From DYJE01 sp041660385 (GTDB lineage Bacteria; Desulfobacterota; Desulfobacteria; Desulfobacterales; Desulfolunaceae), in the NCBI GenBank assembly GCA_041660385.1, contig JBAZWJ010000006.1, forward strand, positions 1 to 64,000: DNA of 64,000 nt, given 5' to 3'. Positions within the stretch are counted from its first letter, which is position 1, and the number at the start of each line of letters is the position of its first letter. Under the pieces are notes generated by a model. It was not told where the DNA came from. It saw nothing but the letters and a program-made list of their open reading frames with translations, and searched no databases. This document shows positions 57,859 to 64,000 of this stretch, piece after piece. The position numbers and the translations under genes are program-made.

Positions 57859-58599
57859 TTGAATATTTTTGATTACATCATTGCCGCCATCATCATTTAC
57901 TGCATTATCCGAGGAATATTCAGGGGTATCATCAAAGAGGCGTCCTCCATCATTGGTGTTCTGGCAGGACTTTATGCGGCTTACAACTATTACCCCAGCC
58001 TCAGCAAGGACCTTTTAGGGTTCAAAAATCTATTTCCCTCAGGGGAATATGTGGACATCATCAGCTTTCTTCTCCTGTTCTCCATCGTTTTTCTGATGGT
58101 GGGAGCCCTTGGAATCCTCATCCGGTTTCTACTTAAAATCGTTTTTATGTCCTGGGTGGACCGTCTTTTCGGCGGAGTTTTCGGATTTGTAAGGGGCTTC
58201 ATGATCGCATCCATGCTGGTCCTCGTCCTCACCACTTTTTTATCAAGCGGAGCTTCGGTGATCAGCGAATCGGTGTTCAGTCCCTATGTGGCCTCAGTTT
58301 CTGCGGCCATGAGTCAGTTTGCCGGTACAGCCATGCAGAATCAGTTCAACAAAAAAATGAACGTGGCCAAACAATCCTGGGATAGTCCTGATGGAAAAGC
58401 ACCTGCGGCCGAAGAAAAGCCTGTGGTAAAGCCCAAGCAAACCGTGAAAACAAGTGTAAAAACAAGTCCAAAAACAAAGCAGACAACAAAACCTAAGTCG
58501 GCTGAAAAGAAAAAAACAAAAACGGCTGCAAAAACAAATAAAACAAGCAAGAAAAAACCGGCCACAAAGCCGACGATAAAAAAAGACTCTAACGACTAA
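57859..58599 (+). CDS. CvpA family membrane protein with basic C-terminal tail
   Basis: 246 residues starting at TTG 57859 (AAGGGA upstream). Four membrane helices (about 5-22, 32-50, 65-90, 102-125) with the CvpA pattern FDYIIAAIIIYCIIRGIFRGIIKEASSIIGVLAGLYAA and GGVFGFVRGFMIASMLVLVLTTF. The tail (about 175-246) is built from Lys/Thr/Ala repeats (VKTSVKTSPKTKQTTKPKSA), likely cytoplasmic and nucleic-acid or membrane binding. CvpA was named for colicin V production but is widespread and of unclear role in envelope integrity. mazG follows. Confidence 0.88.
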   Translation: MNIFDYIIAAIIIYCIIRGIFRGIIKEASSIIGVLAGLYAAYNYYPSLSKDLLGFKNLFPSGEYVDIISFLLLFSIVFLMVGALGILIRFLLKIVFMSWVDRLFGGVFGFVRGFMIASMLVLVLTTFLSSGASVISESVFSPYVASVSAAMSQFAGTAMQNQFNKKMNVAKQSWDSPDGKAPAAEEKPVVKPKQTVKTSVKTSPKTKQTTKPKSAEKKKTKTAAKTNKTSKKKPATKPTIKKDSND

Positions 58600-58632
58600 T
58601 GCCATGCCGCAATCAGAATGCCATGATCCGAA

Positions 58633-58658
58633 GGGGCTGCTCCTTTTAGCAGCTCTTT
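58633..58658 (+). terminator. Possible weak terminator or attenuator between cvpA and mazG
   Basis: GGGGCTGCT / AGCAGCTC hairpin with a TCCTTTT loop followed by a short CTTTG stretch. The T run is poor, so it may only attenuate. Confidence 0.4.
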
Positions 58659-58688
58659 GCACGAACACAAAAAACCTGGACACACGCT

Positions 58689-59489
58689 TTGCCTGATCAA
58701 ACAAACATAACGGAAACAGAACAGATTGAAAAATTAAGACGCCTCGTTGAAACCCTAAGATCCCAATGCCCATGGGATAAAAAACAAACCCCGGAAACCA
58801 TTATCGTCTATCTTGTCGAAGAGACATATGAGCTTCTGGACGCCATCACGTCAGGCAAGGGAAACCACATCAAAGAAGAACTGGGCGATGTTCTTTTTCA
58901 GATTTTGTTCATTGCCCTTTTGTTTGAAGAGAAAAAAATGTTTTCTCTGGAAGATGTGATCATCACGAACATGGAAAAAATGATACGGCGTCATCCCCAT
59001 GTTTTCGGCGATGAAAAGGCAGATACAACGGAAAAAGTCAAAGAGAACTGGGCTGTAATTAAAGCATCGGAAAAAGAAAACAAGGGCCAGACCGTCTCTT
59101 TACTGGACTCTGTCCCTGCCGGAATGCCTGCTTTACATCGGGCCTACATGATTTCAGAAAAAGTGGGTCAGGTCGGTTTTGACTGGGACGACATCCACGG
59201 TGTGATGAAAAAAGTGGAAGAAGAGTGGAAAGAACTGGCAGAGGCTATTCTTTCAGGCAATAAAAACCATATCTCTCTCGAATTCGGAGATCTTCTTTTT
59301 ACCATGACCAACGTGGCACGATTTGCAGGAATACACCCTGAAACAGCTCTTTCTGCATCGGTAAAAAAGTTCGAGAGGCGTTACAAATACATGGAAAAAC
59401 GCCTGGCCGAAGCTGAAAAGCTCTTATCAGCGCTGTCTCCTGAAGAAAAAGACGCGTTGTGGGAACGCGCTAAAAAGATGACCTCGTAA
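58689..59489 (+). CDS. mazG: Nucleoside triphosphate pyrophosphohydrolase MazG
   Basis: 266 residues from TTG 58689; no better start is present. Two tandem MazG domains: LRSQCPWDKKQTPETIIVYLVEETYELLDAI...EELGDVLFQILFIALL (metal site EExxE..ExxD) and WDDIHGVMKKVEEEWKELAEAIL...LEFGDLLFTMTNVARF. Full length. It hydrolyses NTPs to NMPs, clearing aberrant nucleotides and moderating starvation signalling. Confidence 0.95.
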   Translation: MPDQTNITETEQIEKLRRLVETLRSQCPWDKKQTPETIIVYLVEETYELLDAITSGKGNHIKEELGDVLFQILFIALLFEEKKMFSLEDVIITNMEKMIRRHPHVFGDEKADTTEKVKENWAVIKASEKENKGQTVSLLDSVPAGMPALHRAYMISEKVGQVGFDWDDIHGVMKKVEEEWKELAEAILSGNKNHISLEFGDLLFTMTNVARFAGIHPETALSASVKKFERRYKYMEKRLAEAEKLLSALSPEEKDALWERAKKMTS

Positions 59490-59502
59490 TTGCATAAAAC
59501 CC

Positions 59503-60140
59503 GTAGGGTGGGCTATCGCCCAACACAATTGGCGGGCGGTAGCCCGCCCTACATTCAATGCTGTTGACTTAACTATTCTCGAACGGCCTTACTCACAGGC
59601 TCCTGCACTTACTTTACCCAATAAATATTGCTGAACAATGAATGAAAAAAAGGTGAACGTCGAACATCGAACGCCCAACATCGAACATCGAATGTGGGTG
59701 CCGCTCAGCGTCCGCCTGGGGTTGATGCCAGCTGGTGCGCGAGGTGTATGCATCTTCTTTTTTTGATGTTTTTATGCTTGTCACAAAAATTTTAATCAGT
59801 TCTTCTGTATTGTTTAAAACGTTGTTCAACAGTTTTGTTTTTTATAAAAGGGATGCGCTGTATGATCTTCAGCCATCTCTGGGTTACTCTCAACTCCTTA
59901 TTTATCTCCATCAAGCTTTCCCCCAAACTCGCTCCGCGCAACTGCCCAAATCAACCCCAGGCCGACGCTGAGCGGCTCCCATATTCGATGTTCAGTGTTC
60001 GATGTTCGATGTTTAAAAAACCACCCGTCCATCGCACCCGCCTGATCCAACCCACAATGCTGTTGACTTAATCTCCAGCCTTAAGTTTCTGGCCCTCGTT
60101 CCGGGGAGAATCCCTGACTTTACCCGATAAGTCGGCATGG
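59503..60140. repeat. Repeat-rich intergenic region with a 370-bp inverted element
   Basis: 59503-59553 is a palindrome (GTAGGGTGGGCTATCGCCC / GGGCGGTAGCCCGCCCTAC). 59654-59740 and 59940-60015 are inverted copies of each other: both hold GAACATCGAA, GCCGCTCAGCGTC and GCCTGGGGTTGAT, enclosing about 200 bp without genes. 60091-60140 is an R5 arm followed by GACTTTACCCGATAAGTC, the same end seen on the insert at 43193. No gene in this stretch. Confidence 0.75.
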
Positions 60141-60347
60141 CAATAAAAGATATGCCATTGCCCTGTTGGACGTTCAGTATTTTATTTGGGTCAAAGCTTA
60201 AGTCAACAGCATTGGCCCTACATTGTCCATAACCATCAGGCGACTTTTTACAACGCCATCAAAAAAAGATACTCAACAGCCTCCTTATCTGATAATATTT
60301 CCTTTTTAATTTTTTTGATGGATTAATAAACAACACAGGACACTGTC

Positions 60348-60977
60348 ATGATAGCAGTCATAGATTACGAAGCGGGCAACCTGACCAGCGTGTCTCGCGC
60401 CCTCTCCTATCTGGGTTACCCGAACAAGGTCACCGGTGATAAGGAGACCATCTCAAACGCCGAACGTGTGATTTTCCCAGGGGTGGGTTCAGCTGGAGCT
60501 GCCATGGAAAGCTTGAAACGACTTGGCCTTGATACCTTGATAGCCCAGCTCTGGAAAAGCGGAAAGCCGATTCTCGGAATCTGTCTTGGAACCCAGATTA
60601 TCCTGGGCCACAGCGAAGAACACGATACACCCTGTCTCAATATCATAGAAGGTCATGTCCGGATGTTCGACGCAAAAGATAAGGATGATGACGGTTCATC
60701 CATCAAAATCCCCCACATGGGATGGAACCGGGTGGCTTTAAAAAAGAAACATCCGGTACTATCCGGAATAAAGGCAGATGACGAATTCTACTTTGTCCAC
60801 AGCTATTACCCGGCTCCACTGTCACAGGAGCATGTGATAGGAACAACACGTTATGGCAAGGAATTCGCTTCCATCATCGGAATCGGAAACCTCGTGGCCA
60901 CCCAGTTCCATCCGGAAAAAAGCGGGCGTGCCGGACTTAACATTCTAAAAAATTTCTGCGAGTGGAAACCATGCTGA
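60348..60977 (+). CDS. hisH: Imidazole glycerol phosphate synthase glutaminase subunit HisH
   Basis: 209 residues. Class I glutamine amidotransferase: FPGVGSAGAAME, the nucleophile elbow GICLGTQIILGHSEE, the oxyanion/structure block IPHMGWN, YFVHSYYP, and the His/Glu pair in TQFHPEKSGRAGLNILKNF. It feeds ammonia to HisF in histidine synthesis. Its stop overlaps the hisF start (ATGCTGA). Confidence 0.96.
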   Translation: MIAVIDYEAGNLTSVSRALSYLGYPNKVTGDKETISNAERVIFPGVGSAGAAMESLKRLGLDTLIAQLWKSGKPILGICLGTQIILGHSEEHDTPCLNIIEGHVRMFDAKDKDDDGSSIKIPHMGWNRVALKKKHPVLSGIKADDEFYFVHSYYPAPLSQEHVIGTTRYGKEFASIIGIGNLVATQFHPEKSGRAGLNILKNFCEWKPC

Positions 60978-61750
60978 GCCGAAGAATCATACCCTGCCTC
61001 GATGTCCATGAAGGCCGGACAACAAAGGGTATCAAATTCAAAAACAACATAGATATTGGTGATCCGGTTGAAATGGCGCGGATGTATTACGAACAGGGTG
61101 CCGATGAAATCGTATTCTACGACATCACCGCCTCCCATGAAAAACGGGATATCATGATCGACGTGGTCCGCCGCGTTGCTGAAACCATCTTCATCCCCTT
61201 TTCCGTTGGGGGAGGCATACGAACTGTGGAAGACATGCGAAGCGTTCTCCTTGCCGGTGCTGAAAAAGTCAGCGTCAACTCGGCTGCGGTGAATAATCCG
61301 GATATCATCACCCAGGGAGCCAAAGCATTTGGTAATCAGTGCGTTGTCCTTGGAATGGATGTGAAACATGTGGGGAAAAGTGCCGCCATTCCTTCGGGCT
61401 ATGAAATCGTGATCAACGGAGGCCGGAAACACATGGGTCTCGACGCTCTTGAATGGGCGAAAAGAGGGCAGGATCTGGGAGCCGGTGAGATCTGCCTGAA
61501 CTCCATTGACGCCGATGGAATGAAAACAGGCTACGAACTCACCCTCACCGCCCTTATTTCCGAAAACGTGGACATCCCCGTGATCGCCTCCGGCGGTGCA
61601 GGCGAACCTGAACATCTTTACGACGTTTTAACAGAAGGAAAAGCAGACGCAGCCCTGATTGCGTCCATGGTTCATTACGGCACCTACACCGTTCCTGAGA
61701 TAAAAAACTATTTGCATGATAAATGCGTTAAAATGAGGATGGGCTGGTAA
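60971..61750 (+). CDS. hisF: Imidazole glycerol phosphate synthase cyclase subunit HisF
   Basis: 259 residues from ATG 60971 (MLSRRIIPCLDVHEGRTTKG); ATG 60962 would add three residues. Catalytic Asp in CLDV and in NSIDADGMKTGY are present. PFSVGGGIRTVEDMRSVLLAGAEKVSVNSAAV and VIASGGAGEPEHLYDVLTEGKADAALIASMVHYG complete the half-barrel phosphate sites. It makes imidazole glycerol phosphate and AICAR. Other his genes are not in the window, so the pathway is split in this genome. Confidence 0.95.
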   Translation: MLSRRIIPCLDVHEGRTTKGIKFKNNIDIGDPVEMARMYYEQGADEIVFYDITASHEKRDIMIDVVRRVAETIFIPFSVGGGIRTVEDMRSVLLAGAEKVSVNSAAVNNPDIITQGAKAFGNQCVVLGMDVKHVGKSAAIPSGYEIVINGGRKHMGLDALEWAKRGQDLGAGEICLNSIDADGMKTGYELTLTALISENVDIPVIASGGAGEPEHLYDVLTEGKADAALIASMVHYGTYTVPEIKNYLHDKCVKMRMGW

Positions 61751-62135
61751 TTCCTATTTACATTCATCATGACATAATCTTCAGGCGGGTTTAGAACCCG
61801 CCCCCTACGCGTTTCCCAATCTTCAGTATCATGCAGATGTGGTTTTTACGATGTCATCAACGCTGGGCATTAAAATGTTTTTTAAAACCCTGATCACGTT
61901 CACTGTTTGTCAAATCACTGTACAAACCCATGGATCTTTTGTAACATAGGTCATCTTTTTCATCACGAACGACAAACGATACGCCCGCTCAACAGAGAAT
62001 TCGCCTTACCGACACGCTAAATATTTTTAAACTTTGGTACACACATTGCTTTAGCAAATGACCATGTTACATGATAACACTGATCGACAAAACACATACA
62101 AACTATATGATAATGATATTAAAGAGGAGGCAACC
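61751..62135. other. Region between hisF and tpx with an inverted extended R2 copy
   Basis: The reverse complement of 61752-61808 matches the gatC and nadA leaders (GGCGGGTTCTAAACCCGCC and ATTATGTCATGATGAATG). The remaining about 320 bp are AT-rich; no gene or clear promoter was seen. Confidence 0.6.
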
Positions 62136-62774
62136 ATGACCGACATCATCGTTAAAGGTAATAAAACAAAGGCAAAAGGCTACCTTCCCGAAATTGGTGA
62201 CAAAGCTGCTGATTTTAAATTAACCAAGACTGATTTGAGCGATATTGGCCTTGGTGATTTTAAGGGAAAGAACATCATACTGAACATTTTCCCGAGCATT
62301 GATACAGCCGTGTGTGCAGCGTCTGTCAGACGCTTCAACACAGAAGTTGCAAAAACAGAAGGAACCGTGGTGCTTTGTGTTTCCCTTGATCTGCCCTTTG
62401 CCCATGGAAGATTTTGTGCAGCTGAAGGTATCAACAACGTGGTTTCGGTTTCGGCTTTCAGAAGCCCTGATTTCATTAAAAACTACGGTTTAGTCATTGA
62501 TGAAGGCCCCCTTAAAGGCTTGCTCGCCCGCTATGTGGTGGCTATCGACACAACTGGGACCATTGTGTATTCGGAAACAAGCAAAGATCTTTCGGAAGAA
62601 CCTGATTATGAAGAAGTTGTGGCTTGCATCACAAAACCCATGAAAGAAGTTTCTGCACCGTCTTCATCAGATAAAAAGCAATTGCCGCTGGACCGTTGCC
62701 TATACCCCGAAACTGCTGAAGATTCAAGGATTTTCAATAATGACGAACCCTGTGATGATGGCAGGGCTGGTTGA
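62136..62774 (+). CDS. tpx: Thiol peroxidase (Tpx family) with C-terminal extension
   Basis: 212 residues from ATG 62136 (MTDIIVKGNKTKAKGYLP), with AGAGGAGG upstream. The peroxiredoxin core ends near residue 175. Peroxidatic Cys is in FPSIDTAVCAASVRRFN, where the usual Pro before Val is Ala; resolving Cys is in GRFCAAEGINNVVSVS. The catalytic Arg region LLARYVVAIDTTGTIVYSE fits. Tpx is usually 165-170 residues; here an extra 40-residue acidic tail carries two more cysteines (LDRCLYPE and NDEPCDDG). It detoxifies peroxides, useful to an anaerobe. The tail's role is unknown. Confidence 0.92.
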   Translation: MTDIIVKGNKTKAKGYLPEIGDKAADFKLTKTDLSDIGLGDFKGKNIILNIFPSIDTAVCAASVRRFNTEVAKTEGTVVLCVSLDLPFAHGRFCAAEGINNVVSVSAFRSPDFIKNYGLVIDEGPLKGLLARYVVAIDTTGTIVYSETSKDLSEEPDYEEVVACITKPMKEVSAPSSSDKKQLPLDRCLYPETAEDSRIFNNDEPCDDGRAG

Positions 62775-63451
62775 TCCACCTGGGCGGGTTTCAATCCCGC
62801 CCATTATCCCATCCCAGGGCAATCCGCATATCTTTTTTGAGTGCCAAATATATTAACCCGGCAATAAAAAAACGGTGCAACCAGCCGTATCGCGCACAGC
62901 TCCTCGCTCCGGGAATTTTACCCGGAATGATTTACCCTCAAGCTCCGCATCCAAAAAAAAACGCATAAACTGCCTATTGAACAATAATCGCACCCCAGCA
63001 CTGTAAACGTTGGTTATCATCAATTTATTTGTTTCTGAGCAGAAACCACGGAGCATCCAAAAGGCCTGATAAATAGGGATTTGTTTATGTTTTTTTTCAA
63101 CCAGGAAAAAGTTTTGTTACCTGAAAAAAAAAGTCATTGACAACCGTTTTACAATCCGAATATACCCTTCCTTCCGAACGAGATGCTATGCACCTCTCGG
63201 AAATAAAAAAATACCATCGGTATACGATTATGATACTAAAAAACTATCAGGGTTTTTTCGTATCAGGCAGCTTGAATAACAAGATTTCGGCACTCCCGAA
63301 TATTGCTTCACGCTGTTATCCGGTGCGGGGCCCTGGGCGGGAAACTCACTCCAACCCAACCTCACGAAAACATATTGCAACAACGTTACAAACTTTTTCG
63401 TTCAGGGACCCCCGTATCGACTTTCTTAAAAAACACCACATTATTCTCCAT
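62775..63451. repeat. Intergenic region with R2 and R5 copies
   Basis: An R2 variant lies at 62781-62806 (GGCGGGTTTCAATCCCGCC), and an R5 copy at about 62835-62940 (AAACGGTGCAACCAGCCGT, CTCGCTCCGGG). A 111-codon frame at 63137 has a TTG start, no ribosome site and an unlikely composition. Confidence 0.6.
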
Positions 63452-63493
63452 AAAAAAAAGAGCGGACAGTAAAAACTGTCCGCTCTTTTTTTA
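63452..63493. terminator. Bidirectional intrinsic terminator
   Basis: AAAAAAAGAGCGGACAG pairs with CTGTCCGCTCTTTTTTT across a TAAAAA loop, with long A and T runs on both sides. It lies close to the superoxide-reductase fragment (minus) and tpx (plus). Confidence 0.9.
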
Positions 63494-63585
63494 TCTTTTA
63501 TTTCAAGCTTCAATTCAATGAGAATACAAGTTTTGTAGGGGCAGGTCTTGTGTCTGCCCTTAGGTCTAATTAGGCCAAATGTCTA

Positions 63586-63729
63586 TCAAGCTTTCCAGTG
63601 ACCGTGAAGATTACAGTACTCACGGGCCGTAATAGCAGCATCACCGCTCACCTTGAATTCTGCCACCGGCTTGTCTCTGGGATTCAGATGTTTCCTCAAA
63701 ACAGTATCACCAGCGATTACTTCGATACA
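63586..63729 (-). pseudogene. C-terminal remnant of a superoxide reductase (desulfoferrodoxin family)
   Basis: The minus strand reads 47 residues from CIEVIAGDTVLRKHLNP through KPVAEFKVSG to ITAREYCNLHGHWKA and a stop. This matches the end of class II superoxide reductases: the WIEV-type strand and the EYCNLHGLWK motif that gives the iron's Cys and one His ligand. No ATG or convincing start is in frame; upstream of the match the frame continues without homology (LSHVVSCLLLVDTTGA) to a stop, and the N-terminal His ligands are missing. So it is a 5'-deleted gene. Confidence 0.7.
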
Positions 63730-63916
63730 TGAAATCGCTCCGGTTGTATCAACTAATAATAGACAGGAAACAACATGAGACAGTTTCTGAAACAGTTGAC
63801 CTTACCCCATCCTTGTTTTATGGTACCTGACGAATGCAATATTGATGAATTCGAAAAAAGTCGATGAATGGCCACATAGCTTTTGAAGTTAAACCAACCC
63901 TCAATAGGAGAAAACC

Positions 63917-64000
63917 ATGAAAATCGAAAACACCGTAACGCAAAGATTCTGGAACACATTAATCATATCGCTACTGGCATCATCTTTTATCATGATATCA
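63917..64000 (+). CDS. Start of a membrane or exported protein (cut by window end)
   Basis: ATG 63917 with AGGAG upstream opens MKIENTVTQRFWNTLIISLL and continues into a hydrophobic stretch to the window edge (28 residues). It looks like a first membrane helix or signal anchor, for example of a sensor or chemoreceptor. Too short to identify. Confidence 0.6.
   Translation, partial: MKIENTVTQRFWNTLIISLLASSFIMIS

Noticed and set aside
59754..60071. Two 78-codon plus-strand frames before hisH
   Set aside because: They are inside the inverted repeat element and have no ribosome sites.
63137..63472. 111-codon plus-strand frame after tpx
   Set aside because: TTG start without ribosome site, and its end runs into the intrinsic terminator stem.
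1..64000. CRISPR arrays, tRNA and rRNA genes
   Set aside because: No regularly spaced direct repeats of CRISPR type, no cloverleaf with CCA or anticodon pattern and no rRNA sequence were seen; the many short repeats are dispersed or palindromic.

Overview
The window looks like a chromosome segment of an anaerobic Desulfobacterota (deltaproteobacterial, sulfate-reducer-like) bacterium. The basis is the gene order of several housekeeping blocks (phoH, 7TM-HDIG protein, ybeY and pdxJ; nnrD, tsaE and lysC; tandem moeA genes), a remnant of a superoxide reductase gene, a HydH/HydG-type two-component system, and dense short palindromic intergenic repeats. No rRNA, tRNA, prophage or CRISPR array was found. 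I cannot name a genus.

Layout. 1-10.4 kb, minus strand: a metal or corrinoid uptake cluster. It runs from a TonB-dependent receptor through an exported lipoprotein with two tetrapyrrole-methylase domains, a DUF4198 protein, an APC permease, a NikL-like protein and a second DUF4198 protein (with a 10-N assembly gap) to CbiM, a second NikL-like protein and CbiQ, which is cut by the window start. 10.5-13.8 kb: a fused transporter-like/spermidine-synthase-like/TPR protein whose leader resembles that of the receptor operon. 14.3-21.6 kb, plus: argS, a SPOR-domain protein, gatC, gatA, a 59-residue protein and mutL, separated by repeats. 21.7-27.1 kb, minus: cold-shock protein, phosphomannomutase/phosphoglucomutase, moeA-PBP fusion, moeA. 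27.3-34.5 kb, plus: lolA, nadA, SDR, porin, UvrD-like helicase. 34.7-36.2 kb, minus: HtrA/DegP protease.

36.6-41.6 kb: a highly structured locus with a small cysteine-rich ORF, then three helically phased 19-bp palindromes, a sigma-54-like promoter, a NtrB/NtrC-type pair and a metallo-beta-lactamase-fold hydrolase. 41.9-45.1 kb, plus: ridA, a ComEA-like protein and fetAB. 45.1-57.4 kb, minus: bpt, lysC, tsaE, nnrD, three unrecognised exported-protein genes with an integron attC-like site, then pdxJ, ybeY, the HDIG protein and phoH. 57.9-64 kb, plus: cvpA, mazG, hisHF, tpx, a superoxide-reductase remnant and the start of another gene.

Most likely to be new: the lipoprotein with two intact-looking SAM-dependent tetrapyrrole methylase domains inside a metal-uptake operon; the structured locus at 36.6-36.9 kb; the triple-palindrome plus sigma-54 arrangement; and the small accessory block with an attC-like hairpin between pdxJ and nnrD. 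All calls were made by reading the sequence, without database searches.
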